From Ruminococcus flavefaciens (GTDB taxonomy: Bacteria; Bacillota; Clostridia; Oscillospirales; Ruminococcaceae), in NCBI GenBank assembly GCA_015067005.1, contig SVNH01000008.1, positions 1-64,000 of the forward strand: a DNA stretch of 64,000 nucleotides, in the 5' to 3' direction. Position numbers and translations under genes: made by a program. Under the pieces are notes generated by a model. The model was not told the DNA's origin. It searched no databases and saw nothing but the letters and a program-made list of their open reading frames with translations. Of this stretch, positions 8,170 through 17,378 are shown in pieces (the first letter of the stretch is position 1; every line of letters starts with the position of its first letter).

Positions 8170-8498
8170 ATGGATGGCCTATCCTTCTAGGTACTTTTAT
8201 CAGTTCAGTATCTCAGGTAATGCTGAAAAAATCGGCAGGCAAGAAGTATTCCTCACGAATAAGGGAATACCTGAATCCGATCGTCATAACTGCATATGCA
8301 ATGTTCTTTGCAGCTACTCTTCTTTCTATACTCGCCTATCGCAGCATTGACCTCTCTGCCGGTGCAGTCCTCGAAACATCAGGCTATATTTACATAACTT
8401 TATTCGGACTTTTTTTCTTTGGCGAAAAACCTACTAAGCGCAAACTACTCGCACTTCTGCTGATAATAGCCGGAACTATAATTTACACTTTGGGTTAA
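8166..8498 (+). CDS. SMR/EamA-type half transporter, subunit B
   Basis: A 110-residue membrane protein with about four helices. ATG 8166 overlaps the stop of the preceding half by 4 bases (ATGA). The C-terminal half (AGAVLETSGYIYITLFGLFFFGEKPTKRK) again matches EamA/SMR. It probably forms a heterodimer with the preceding product. The next gene starts 10 bases after its stop, so it shares the transcript with the YfhO gene. Confidence 0.7.
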   Translation: MNGWPILLGTFISSVSQVMLKKSAGKKYSSRIREYLNPIVITAYAMFFAATLLSILAYRSIDLSAGAVLETSGYIYITLFGLFFFGEKPTKRKLLALLLIIAGTIIYTLG

Positions 8499-8508
8499 GG
8501 AGATCAGA

Positions 8509-11235
8509 ATGAAATACATAAAACGCAGAAAGGAGTATTTTATTGCACCTGCAATAACGCTCCTTATTCTATGTGTGATATTCATCGCCAAGGGCGTTTA
8601 CCCATTCGGTGACAGACTAACGCCTTATTACGACATGAATGCACAGTATATCCCTCTTTATACAAGGACTTACGATGTCCTGCACGGAAACGCGCCTGTT
8701 TTCTACAACTGGCTGAATGGTTCTTCTGAAAGCTTCATGGCAAATTATTCATGCTATGTTTTCAGTCCGACGAATCTTCTGTTTTATTTTGCAAAGCGCG
8801 ATTTCATAATGGAATTCATGTCCTTTGTGATAATAGCCAAATTCATGCTGGCTTCGCTTACGATGGCAGTTTACACTAAGAAGACTCATGATCCGCATCC
8901 TCTTGTAACTATCGCTGTTTCAATCCTTTATACGTTCAGCGGATACGACCTTCAGTATTACACGAACATTTTCTTCATCGACATAGTTATCATACTGCCG
9001 CTGCTCATGCTGTCGCTCGACAGACTTCTCAAAAGCGGTAAGGTGACCGCATACATCGCTATCGCAGCGCTTACCATATCAATAAACTACTATATCAGCT
9101 CGATGATATTCATATATATCATCCTCTATTCGCTGGGTGTACTTATTTTTGAAACTAAGGACAAAGAACAGCGCTGCCGCACCTGTGCAAGACTTGGCAT
9201 ATCGACGTTCATAGCCGTGCTCATCTCAGCTGCACTTTCTATCCCCAGTGCGATGAAGCTATCCTCTTCAAACCGCGTGGAATACAATGACAGTACATAC
9301 TCAAAGCTGCTACGTGTGCGTCATGGGGACTTTGATCCCCAGAAGCTGTTCATGCTTTTCGGTGCGGAAATGGGTATAGCTGCCCTCATTATCACCGTTA
9401 TCATGTTCAGAAGGAACAAAAAGCCCGTTGAAGGCCGTACAAAGCTCCACATATACCTTATGGCACTCCTGATAATGCCGATTATTTTTGAGAGCACGAA
9501 CCTCATATGGCACCTCGGCTCCTATATGCACTTCCCTTACCGTTTCGCATTTGTCCTTACTTTCACTGCCGGAGACATCCTCGCAAGATACTTCGTGCTT
9601 GCATCTGACAAAGAGCAGCTGATGAAGCCGCGTATAGCTATATTTGACCGTTTCAAGGAAAGCTCGGTAGTGCTCATATCATTTGTTTCTGTTACCGCTA
9701 TCGGAGTTATGGCTTTCCAAACGAAGAATATCGGCATCGCTGATCTCGATATATATACGCTGTATAAATTCGCATTGATACCGGCAATTATAGCAAGCAT
9801 CATTGCATTCGGCATATGCGGAAAAAAATTCCGGACTGTATTCATACTTTCAATAGCTGTAATACAGTCAACTGCCGCAGGCTATGGACTTTTAGCCCCG
9901 AGCGAATCCAAATTCACAAACGAGTTCCCGATATACTTAAAAAACAACTATGATCTTCCTAAGGATAATGTATCACGCGTCAAGCAGGCATCAATGACAG
10001 TATTCGCAAATTACGGCATGGTACTCGGCACCCCTACCTTAGCAGACTGGTCAAACGACGCATCATATGACTATTCAAAAACAATGCGTGATCTCGGTTA
10101 TTCAAAGTCGTATATCTACCAGTTCGATAACGGCGGAACAACTTTCACGGATGCTCTTCTGAATGTAAAAAAGGCGTTTTCAATGCCTTCTGTTGAGGAT
10201 CATGTCAGCAAGGAGCTTTACACCTCTCCTGAAAAAACTCCCAGCGCTATAATGTACGACTGCAAATACACACTTCCCTTCGGACTTCTGACCAGTGAAG
10301 ATTTCATTGAGGCTTCAAACACTTACCCCGACAATACTTTCGATTACCAGAACAAGCTTTATAAAACTCTTACGGGTGACAGCGATGACCTCTTTACTGT
10401 GTACAGATACTCAGACATTCTCGATGATGCAGAATGCGAGATGAAGACCAATATCCTTTTCACCTACCCCTATACAGGCACTCTCACTATCCCGAACGAA
10501 TCCTGCCTCTACATCTGGAAGGACAGACGCGGCGAGGACGACAGAAGCAGTGAGGATGAAAATAAACTGCTCGAATCCTCTATGGACATAAACATAAACG
10601 GTGAGCCCTACTACATACCATGCTACGGCAAGGTCGAACTAAACCGTTACCCTCAGAAAAACACAAACGGAAGCGTTCTGCTCGGAACTTACAAAAATGA
10701 AACTATAAGAATATCCGCTGTTTCTACTGATGCAGATGTTTCTGATGTATATTTCGGAGTTATGGATCTGAAAAAGCTCGAAAAGCTTTGCAGTTCATTA
10801 GCTGATGTCTCAGCCTATGACGTAAGTGCTCACGATTACGACCTTGATATGAAGGTCGATTCGCCAAACGGACGCTATGTCTTTATACCTGTCGAATACG
10901 ATAAGGACTGGAAGGCTGAGATCAACGGCTCTTCCGCTGAACTCATCCCAGTAATGAACGGTGCTTTCATGGCTCTTGAACTCGGAAATGATGATGCTGA
11001 CATCCACCTGCACTATACCCCTGTCATGTTCTATAAATGTGCAGTGATAAGCATTGCCGGACTTATACTGTTTGCCGTGTTGATATTCGCATTGAAGAAG
11101 GGGCATGATCCGGCAAATGTAAAAGCAGTAAGCCGCACAGCAGGCGTGTTGTTTGCGGTAATTGGCATTGGTGTTCTTGTCGTACTTATAATCATCCCTG
11201 CCGCTGCTTATCCCGTATCATTCTTTATCAAATGA
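8509..11235 (+). CDS. YfhO family membrane protein (GT-C-like)
   Basis: A 908-residue protein with an N-terminal helix, a region of many membrane helices to about residue 480, a large outer domain (about 490-840) and two C-terminal helices. The first loop (YYDMNAQYIPLY) and overall plan fit the bacterial membrane protein YfhO family, which is related to GT-C glycosyltransferases and needed for glycosylation of wall teichoic or lipoteichoic acids in some Firmicutes. Here it follows an amino-sugar enzyme and a flippase-like pair, so it may transfer that sugar outside the membrane. Acceptor unknown. SD AAGGAG, 9 bases before the ATG. Confidence 0.75.
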   Translation: MKYIKRRKEYFIAPAITLLILCVIFIAKGVYPFGDRLTPYYDMNAQYIPLYTRTYDVLHGNAPVFYNWLNGSSESFMANYSCYVFSPTNLLFYFAKRDFIMEFMSFVIIAKFMLASLTMAVYTKKTHDPHPLVTIAVSILYTFSGYDLQYYTNIFFIDIVIILPLLMLSLDRLLKSGKVTAYIAIAALTISINYYISSMIFIYIILYSLGVLIFETKDKEQRCRTCARLGISTFIAVLISAALSIPSAMKLSSSNRVEYNDSTYSKLLRVRHGDFDPQKLFMLFGAEMGIAALIITVIMFRRNKKPVEGRTKLHIYLMALLIMPIIFESTNLIWHLGSYMHFPYRFAFVLTFTAGDILARYFVLASDKEQLMKPRIAIFDRFKESSVVLISFVSVTAIGVMAFQTKNIGIADLDIYTLYKFALIPAIIASIIAFGICGKKFRTVFILSIAVIQSTAAGYGLLAPSESKFTNEFPIYLKNNYDLPKDNVSRVKQASMTVFANYGMVLGTPTLADWSNDASYDYSKTMRDLGYSKSYIYQFDNGGTTFTDALLNVKKAFSMPSVEDHVSKELYTSPEKTPSAIMYDCKYTLPFGLLTSEDFIEASNTYPDNTFDYQNKLYKTLTGDSDDLFTVYRYSDILDDAECEMKTNILFTYPYTGTLTIPNESCLYIWKDRRGEDDRSSEDENKLLESSMDININGEPYYIPCYGKVELNRYPQKNTNGSVLLGTYKNETIRISAVSTDADVSDVYFGVMDLKKLEKLCSSLADVSAYDVSAHDYDLDMKVDSPNGRYVFIPVEYDKDWKAEINGSSAELIPVMNGAFMALELGNDDADIHLHYTPVMFYKCAVISIAGLILFAVLIFALKKGHDPANVKAVSRTAGVLFAVIGIGVLVVLIIIPAAAYPVSFFIK

Positions 11236-11312
11236 CACTGTCACAGACATACAGTTATTATACCACTGTTTTAGCTAATTCATTTTCAGTCAACATTTAA
11301 CTTGACCATTTG

Positions 11313-11321
11313 TGGTATAAT
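11313..11321 (+). promoter_or_regulatory. Extended -10 promoter of luxS
   Basis: TGGTATAAT, an extended -10 element, about 70 bases before the luxS start. No good -35 lies at 16-18 bases; TTGACC at 11302 is too close to serve. Confidence 0.55.
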
Positions 11322-11390
11322 AACATATGACTTAAATACAGAGCATATTGCTTCTGTCAGCGCAAAAAAATCCAGGAAAGGAATAAAACC

Positions 11391-11915
11391 ATGAAACTTA
11401 TCCCAAGCTTTTCGATCGACCATACTAAAATCGTTCCCGGCATATTTGTCAGCCGTGTGGACACGATCAATGACAGCACAATTACTACCTATGACGTAAG
11501 AGTCACAACTCCTAACAAAGAACCGGCTATCGACGTTGCTGCGATGCACTCGCTCGAACATATCATTGCAACCTTTCTCAGAAATGATCCGGAATGGAAA
11601 GATGAGATCATTTACTGGGGACCTATGGGCTGCCTGACCGGTTTTTACCTCATTCTCAAAGGCGACCACGCTCCGCAGGAGATCCACGGACTTCTGCTGA
11701 AAGCTTTCAGGTCAGTCGATGATGCCAAGATCGTTCCCGGCGCTGAGGAGAAAAACTGCGGAAATTACCTCATGCACAATCTTCCTATGGCAAAATGGTA
11801 TGCTGCAAAATATGCAGATTACCTCGCCTCAAATTCCGATAACCCCAAAATATTTGAGTATCCTAAGACTGAACGTCTCGTTACAGATGACGGTCAGCAG
11901 TTCTTCGATTCGTAA
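11391..11915 (+). CDS. luxS: S-ribosylhomocysteine lyase (AI-2 synthesis)
   Basis: A 174-residue cytoplasmic metalloenzyme. It cleaves S-ribosylhomocysteine to homocysteine and DPD, the precursor of autoinducer-2. The metal site is complete: His53 and His57 in HSLEH with Glu56, and Cys123 in EEKNCGNY. WGPMGCLTGFYLIL is the family core around the catalytic cysteine near residue 81. It is monocistronic, with a promoter at 11313 and a terminator right after the stop. The homocysteine it frees is the substrate of MetE encoded 7 kb away. Confidence 0.96.
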   Translation: MKLIPSFSIDHTKIVPGIFVSRVDTINDSTITTYDVRVTTPNKEPAIDVAAMHSLEHIIATFLRNDPEWKDEIIYWGPMGCLTGFYLILKGDHAPQEIHGLLLKAFRSVDDAKIVPGAEEKNCGNYLMHNLPMAKWYAAKYADYLASNSDNPKIFEYPKTERLVTDDGQQFFDS

Positions 11916-11920
11916 TAGTA

Positions 11921-11968
11921 CAGCAATGCTCCCTGAAAGTTCATAAACAACTCCAGGGAGCTGTTTTT
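11921..11968 (+). terminator. Terminator of luxS
   Basis: Arms GCTCCCTG (11928-11935) and CAGGGAGC (11954-11961), followed by TGTTTTT. Confidence 0.85.
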
Positions 11969-12021
11969 ACATTTCTCAATTCTGTTTATTTCAAACACAA
12001 GTTCAAGGAGGTAAAACCACT

Positions 12022-13185
12022 ATGCAAAATTTTGATTACATGACACCTACCAGACTTATCTTCGGAGAGGACTGTATCAGAAAGCTTCCCGAAGTCATGA
12101 GAGCGATCGGTAAAAAGGTCCTGCTCACATACGGCGGCGGAAGCATCAAAAAGATCGGGCTCTACGACAAAGTAAAGGAGCTGCTTGCCGGTTTCGAGAT
12201 CATTGAGCTTTCCGGAATCCAGCCGAATCCGAAATATGATCCGAGCGTACTGGACGGCGTAAAGCTTTGTAAGGAGCATGATATTGAAGTCATACTTTCA
12301 GTCGGCGGCGGAAGCGTTCTCGACTGTTCAAAGGCGATCGCGGCAGGCGCAAAATACGACGGTGATCCGTGGGACCTGATCTCATACAAAGTCAAGGCTC
12401 AGGCAGCGCTTCCGATCGTGGACATAATCACTCTTGCAGCAACCGGCAGTGAATACGACTGCGGCGGTGTCATTTCCCGAACAGAGACAAACGACAAGAT
12501 AGGATATATGGACGAACTGCTTTATCCGGTCGTGTCATTTCTTGATCCTAAGTATACTTTCACTGTGCCCAAAAATCAGACGGCAGCAGGCTGTGCTGAT
12601 GCTATGAACCATATTATGGAACAGTATTTCTGCGAGGATTCGACGCTCCTGAATGACGGCTTCATGGAAGCAGGACTTAAAAGCCTGATGATAAATACTA
12701 AAAAGTGCCTTGAAAATCCCGAAGACTATACCGCAAGAGCAGAAATGATGCTTGTCTGCACTTATGGCTGCAACGGTATTTATTCACTCGGCAACAGCCA
12801 TTCCGGCTGGCCTTGCCACGGTATGGAACACGCTCTTTCCGCTTATTATGACATAACCCACGGCGAAGGTCTTGCGATCATCACGCCGCACTGGATGAAG
12901 CACATCCTCAGTGACAAAACCGTAGGACGTTTCGTGAAATACGGCGTTAATGTGTTCGGCATCGACAGCAACCTTGACAGCTTTGAAATAGCCGAAAAAG
13001 CAATTCAGGCTACGTATGACTATTTCAAGTCCATAGGAATACCGATGTCGCTCCGTGAGGTCGGTATCGACGAGAGCCGCATCGACGAAATGGCACATCA
13101 TGTTGCTGAAAATGAGGGACTTGATAATGCATGGGCACCTCTCACAGAAAAGGATATTGCCGATATATTCAGAGCCTCACTGTGA
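12022..13185 (+). CDS. Iron-containing alcohol dehydrogenase (butanol dehydrogenase-like)
   Basis: A 387-residue cytoplasmic enzyme of the group III iron-dependent alcohol dehydrogenases. The opening FDYMTPTRLIFGE, the NAD(P)-binding VGGGSVLDCSKAIA and the histidine-rich SHSGWPCHGMEHALSAYYDITHG region (metal ligands) fit the YqdH/BdhA branch. It probably reduces short aldehydes to alcohols with NAD(P)H. Asp-His spacing looks intact, so I expect activity. The metal and the real substrate cannot be told from sequence. SD AAGGAGG precedes the ATG by 8 bases. Confidence 0.88.
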   Translation: MQNFDYMTPTRLIFGEDCIRKLPEVMRAIGKKVLLTYGGGSIKKIGLYDKVKELLAGFEIIELSGIQPNPKYDPSVLDGVKLCKEHDIEVILSVGGGSVLDCSKAIAAGAKYDGDPWDLISYKVKAQAALPIVDIITLAATGSEYDCGGVISRTETNDKIGYMDELLYPVVSFLDPKYTFTVPKNQTAAGCADAMNHIMEQYFCEDSTLLNDGFMEAGLKSLMINTKKCLENPEDYTARAEMMLVCTYGCNGIYSLGNSHSGWPCHGMEHALSAYYDITHGEGLAIITPHWMKHILSDKTVGRFVKYGVNVFGIDSNLDSFEIAEKAIQATYDYFKSIGIPMSLREVGIDESRIDEMAHHVAENEGLDNAWAPLTEKDIADIFRASL

Positions 13186-13235
13186 CAGACGCGCAGCAGA
13201 TGCTTTTATTTAAAAAAGAAAATTTTCAAAAACGC

Positions 13236-13264
13236 TTGACAAATCTGATCTCATGTGATATAAT
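13236..13264 (+). promoter_or_regulatory. Promoter of the T-box leader
   Basis: TTGACA (13236-13241), 17-nt spacer, TATAAT (13259-13264): consensus in both boxes. Confidence 0.85.
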
Positions 13265-13269
13265 CCAAA

Positions 13270-13540
13270 CATAAGCTGTGAGGAAGACAAGCAGAGAATT
13301 GCCAATGTCAACAGAGAGCCGGCGGTCGGTGTGAGCCGGTGATATGCAATACTATGTATCCCTTCTGAGCCGGAATGCTGAAATCCTTCAGTAAGCGTTC
13401 CCGTGATTCTGCGTCAATGAATAGGACTTGCTGGAGTCTGAAGAGGTGTTACGCAATAGCGGCACAATTTGAGTGGTACCGCGGGTAATCAGATCATGAT
13501 ACTCGTCTCAAAGATCAATTCTTTGAGACGAGTTTTTTAT
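13270..13540 (+). promoter_or_regulatory. T-box riboswitch leader with attenuator
   Basis: The leader has the T-box signatures in order: a stem I with the AGAGAG motif (about 13313), a specifier region before CCTTCTGA (13361-13368), the T-box core GAGTGGTACCGCGG (13471-13484), and a strong terminator with 13-bp arms (13501-13513 and 13521-13533) plus six Ts. The TGGT in the core pairs with a tRNA ending ACCA. Using the common layout codon-N-CCUUCUGA, the specifier reads UAU (Tyr, 13357-13359), but the register is uncertain and AUC, GUA or AUG nearby cannot be excluded. Uncharged tRNA would block the terminator and turn on the acyl-CoA ligase fusion at 13622. Confidence 0.93.
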
Positions 13541-13621
13541 TTTTCCGGTGTCCAAAGCACCGGCAGTAGTTCTCAGCGTGCGTTTCATTACCAGCACATA
13601 ATTTTTTAAGGAGAGACTGTT

Positions 13622-15973
13622 ATGAACGAAATGACAAAATTACAGAATGCAGAAGTTAAGATCAAAGAAGTAGCAGAGCGAATCGCAAGTCTGCGAGAGG
13701 ACCTCGGTATCTCTGTTGAGGAGATGTCTGCAATAACTGACTGTTCCGCAGAAGAATACAAAAAGCTCGAAGCCGGTGAGCAGGACTTCAGCTTTACGTT
13801 CATCTACAAATGTGCAAATACCTTTAATGTTGATATTACTGAGCTTCTCGAAGGCAGCAGTCCTGAGCTTAGCGGTTATACCGTTACAAGAAAAGGCGAG
13901 GGTGTTCCGATCGTCCGCAGAAAGGGATTTGCTTACAACCGCCTTGCATCCAAGTTCAAGAACAAAGCTGTCGAGCCGTTCCACGTTGTTATCCCCTACT
14001 CCGAGGAAGCACTGTCTCAGCCGCTTCATATGGCAAGCCACGCAGGTCAGGAAATGGACATCGTTCTCAAAGGCACACTGCGTATGACAGTCGGCTCGCA
14101 TACTGAGATACTCCACGAGGGCGACTGTATTTATTATGACAGCTCCATGCCTCACGATGAGGTCGCACTCGGCGGCGAGGACTGCGAGATATACGCTTTC
14201 GTTATGCCTCCGAAGGGTACTACCGGTATGTCCGAATACCATGAGCACGTTGCCGAACACCACCTTACAAATGTTGACAAAGCCGGACTTCTTCATCCGG
14301 TCGCTGAAAAATTTGTAAAATGTGAGACCAATGACGCAGGAATACTCAGCGCAGTAAACTTTGAAAATCAGGATAAGTTCAACTTTGCTTATGACATCGT
14401 TGACGCTATGGCTGAGAAGTGTCCCGATAAGACCGCTATGATCTACGTTGATGTCAACCACAACGAGCGCCGCTTCACATTCAAGGACATAAAGAAATAT
14501 TCCTGCCAGACTGCAAACTACTTCAAGTCACTCGGTATCAAAAAGGGCGACCGCGTTATGCTTATCCTGAAGCGCCATTATCAGTTCTGGTTCTCGATCA
14601 TCGCTCTCCACCGCATCGGCGCACTGGTTATCCCCGCTTCAAATATGCTCAAGGAACACGACCTTGAATACCGCTTCAATTCAGCTGAGGTATCAGCGAT
14701 CGTCTGCACCTCTGACGGCGATGTGGCTGATGAAGTCGATAAAGCCTGCGCCGTTTCGCCTACACTCAAAACAAAAATAATCGTAAACGGTCAGCGTGAG
14801 GGCTGGCATGACTTCAATGAGGAGCTCCCCGCTTACAGCACTCATTTCGAGCGTACTGCTGATACTCCCTGCGGAACTGATCCTATGCTCATCTTTTTCA
14901 GTTCGGGTACTTCCGGCAATCCTAAGCTTGTACTCCACAGCTATCAGTATCCGCTCGGTCATTATGTGACTGCACGTTACTGGCAGAATGCCGATCCTAA
15001 CGGCCTGCACTTCACAATTTCTGACACCGGTTGGGGCAAGGCTCTCTGGGGTAAGCTCTACGGTCAGTGGATGTGCGAGGCTGCTGTATTCGTCTACGAT
15101 TTCGAGCGTTTCCATGCCGATGATATACTCCCTATGTTCAAGAAGTATAATGTCACAAGCTTCTGTGCGCCTCCGACTATGTACCGTTTCTTCATCAAGG
15201 AAGACCTTTCAAAGTATGACCTTTCCACATTGAAATATGCCTGCATCGCAGGTGAGGCTCTCAATCCTGAGGTATTCCACCAGTTCTACCGTGCGACCGG
15301 CATCAAGCTTATGGAGGGCTTCGGTCAGACAGAGACAACTCTCTCTATCGCAAACGTTGTTGGTATGGAACCAAAGCCCGGAAGTATGGGCAAGCCGAAT
15401 CCTCAGTACGATGTGCAGGTGCTCCTGCCTGACGGCACACCTGCAAGCGTTGGTGAAACAGGCGAGATCTGCATAAAGCTCAAAGACAGCAGTGCCAAAG
15501 GCTACGGCGTTCCCGGACTTGCACTATGCTACTATGGTGACGAAGAAAACACCGCCGAAACATGGCGTGAGGGCTACTACCATACAGGCGATACTGCATG
15601 GGTAGACGAGGACGGCTACTTCTGGTACGTCGGACGTGTCGATGATGTTATCAAGTCCTCAGGCTACCGTATCGGACCATTCGAGATCGAAAGCGTTCTT
15701 ATGGAATTGCCATATGTACTTGAATGTGCAGTCACAGGCGTTCCCGACGAGATCCGCGGTCAGGTCGTAAAGGCAACGATTGTTCTCACTAAGGGCACAA
15801 CAGGCTCCGAGGCTCTGGTGCAGGAGATCAAGGACTACGTCAAGAACAGAACTGCACCTTATAAGTATCCGCGAGTTATAGAATTCGTTGAAGAACTCCC
15901 GAAGACCGTCGGCAGCGGCAAGATCCGCCGTGCTGCGATCCGCGAAATGGATAAAGCAAAGTATCAGAAATAA
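13622..15973 (+). CDS. XRE-cupin-AMP-forming acyl-CoA ligase fusion
   Basis: A 783-residue protein with three parts. Residues about 15-78 form an XRE-type helix-turn-helix (REDLGISVEEMSAITDCS). Residues about 115-195 form a cupin (HMASHAGQEMDIVLKG, LHEGDCIYYDSSMPHDE). From about 230 to the end is an acyl-CoA synthetase-type adenylation domain: SSGTSGNPK phosphate loop, GFGQTETT, YHTGDTAWVDEDGY and the C-terminal VGSGKIRR with the catalytic lysine. It should activate a carboxylic acid to its CoA thioester; the layout resembles medium-chain/branched or aryl acid ligases. The HTH-cupin part is usually a stand-alone regulator. The gene sits behind a T-box, which is rare for an acyl-CoA ligase. 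Substrate not known. Confidence 0.85.
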   Translation: MNEMTKLQNAEVKIKEVAERIASLREDLGISVEEMSAITDCSAEEYKKLEAGEQDFSFTFIYKCANTFNVDITELLEGSSPELSGYTVTRKGEGVPIVRRKGFAYNRLASKFKNKAVEPFHVVIPYSEEALSQPLHMASHAGQEMDIVLKGTLRMTVGSHTEILHEGDCIYYDSSMPHDEVALGGEDCEIYAFVMPPKGTTGMSEYHEHVAEHHLTNVDKAGLLHPVAEKFVKCETNDAGILSAVNFENQDKFNFAYDIVDAMAEKCPDKTAMIYVDVNHNERRFTFKDIKKYSCQTANYFKSLGIKKGDRVMLILKRHYQFWFSIIALHRIGALVIPASNMLKEHDLEYRFNSAEVSAIVCTSDGDVADEVDKACAVSPTLKTKIIVNGQREGWHDFNEELPAYSTHFERTADTPCGTDPMLIFFSSGTSGNPKLVLHSYQYPLGHYVTARYWQNADPNGLHFTISDTGWGKALWGKLYGQWMCEAAVFVYDFERFHADDILPMFKKYNVTSFCAPPTMYRFFIKEDLSKYDLSTLKYACIAGEALNPEVFHQFYRATGIKLMEGFGQTETTLSIANVVGMEPKPGSMGKPNPQYDVQVLLPDGTPASVGETGEICIKLKDSSAKGYGVPGLALCYYGDEENTAETWREGYYHTGDTAWVDEDGYFWYVGRVDDVIKSSGYRIGPFEIESVLMELPYVLECAVTGVPDEIRGQVVKATIVLTKGTTGSEALVQEIKDYVKNRTAPYKYPRVIEFVEELPKTVGSGKIRRAAIREMDKAKYQK

Positions 15974-16001
15974 AAACAAATAAGACTATTTTACTTGAAT
16001 A

Positions 16002-16037
16002 AAAAACAGCGTAAGATCACTCTTACGCTGTTTTAAT
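16002..16037. terminator. Bidirectional terminator
   Basis: Arms AAAACAGCGTAAGA and TCTTACGCTGTTTT with a TCAC loop. It serves the ligase gene rightward and the decayed gene at 16051-16982 leftward. Confidence 0.85.
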
Positions 16038-16050
16038 TTATGACTATGAT

Positions 16051-16982
16051 TTACATTACTGTCGGAGTAAAGCGGATAGCGTCATTGGCAGGCAGCGGCT
16101 TACTGAAATAGTAGCCCTGTATCGTATCAGCGCCGAAGTCCTTCAAGCGCAGATACTGCCACTTCTCTTCAACGCCCTCAATGGTCATTTCCTTTTTGAG
16201 GTCGTGTACAAGACGTATAACATCGTCGATAAAATGAGCTTTTCCCTCCACAAGGTAGTTGTCAACGAGCGATTTATCAAGCTTTACGACATCCACAGGA
16301 ATATATGTCAGGTAGATATGTTCAAGCTCATCAGGTCCGGGAGAATGCACAACATAGTTTCCGGAGAGATCACGGTAGCTTCGCAGATAATCAGAAAGAT
16401 CAAGCTGACTGAATTTCTGATTCAGCGCTTCCAGACGTTCAGCAGGAGACATACTCCGTGAGACGGTAGGATCGCCGTTTCTCGTCTTGACATTATCCTG
16501 TATTTTCAGAAGCGAAAACAAAGCCTTATCCGTTGAGGAAAGTTCAGGATCAGTAGCTGTGCCGCAAAGACAGCCGTTTTCAGATACTCGTACATATGCC
16601 GCTCCCCTTCGATCTGACGAATAAAAGCACCGTCTCCGAGGAACCATCTGACGTGTTCTTTAAGTCCGCCAAGAACACGCTCGTATTCATCCGGATAGTT
16701 CGCTTGAAAAGCAGGAGCGATCAAAAGAGAGATAGGCTTGCCGGCTGCAAGATCAGCCAGAAAAGTTTCAGCATCATCCACATATTCTCTTGCATTGTGC
16801 TCACACGCATCAAAGCAGGCACCGCAGCCAACACATCTTTCCGGATCGACATTTATGCGTGAACGTCCTTTTTCGTCAGGTTCAGTAGAGATACAGGCTC
16901 CCATAGCACTGCAAACGTCGATACATTTATTACAGCCAACGCAGTTATCATTCGTAAACACCAGTGTTTTTATACCTGCCAC
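16051..16982 (-). pseudogene. Decayed sensory [FeFe]-hydrogenase-like / EAL gene
   Basis: Two overlapping leftward frames are pieces of one former gene. The first (16982-16506) encodes two 4Fe-4S clusters (CVGCNKCIDVC, CVGCGACFDACEH) and ISLLIAPAFQANYP, the start of a hydrogenase-like domain, then jumps at YERVLGG to LKEHVRWFLGDGAFIRQIEGERH, which belongs near the end of that domain. The frame then shifts. The second frame (16647-16051) resumes with NGCLCGTATDPE and ends with the last part of an EAL domain (VDVVKLDKSLV, MTIEGVEE, IQGYYFSKP). The catalytic EAL motif itself is gone. Intact relatives in Clostridia fuse a ferredoxin/hydrogenase sensor to a signalling output. So at least two internal deletions and one frameshift are present. 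Confidence 0.85.
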
Positions 16983-17378
16983 CTACATTCACTCCTCTCA
17001 TGCCAGCTATTGCCATAGTATTTCCATATAAAGGATATGGTCTGTATTGTAATAATTAATAGTTTTATCAGACAAATAACACATTATTATTATTATAACA
17101 TAATCCAACACAAAAAAATCAATAGATAAATTGTAAAGAATCCTCATTTCTGACCTGTATTGTATTATAATGATAAACATGATATAATGTATTCAGAAGC
17201 GCATCGGGGAAAGCATCCAGAATATGCCTATAAATAGCCAATGCAACGTAAGTTAACACGATTGTTAACCTCCGTTGACGGATTTCCAAGCGCAGTTGGT
17301 AGACTTCCGGCAGCAGAAATGTTACTATGGATGCATAAGAAAAACCTATCAAGCAGCGATAGGACAGGAGGTTTAATT
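16983..17378 (+). promoter_or_regulatory. Intergenic region with promoter and GTTAAC inverted repeat
   Basis: A rightward promoter TTGTAT (17160-17165), 17-nt spacer, TATAAT (17183-17188) lies about 190 bases before the XRE gene. Two GTTAAC copies (17252-17257 and 17264-17269) form an inverted repeat downstream of it that could bind the XRE product. The rest of the 5' untranslated stretch shows no coding potential I can support. Confidence 0.55.

Noticed and set aside
11302-11321. TTGACC and TATAAT as a normal luxS promoter
   Set aside because: The spacing is only 8 nt, too short for a sigma-A promoter; an extended -10 is more likely.
13640-14461. Leftward 273-codon frame under the ligase fusion
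   Set aside because: Antisense shadow of a gene with strong domain evidence; no SD and no recognisable protein motif.
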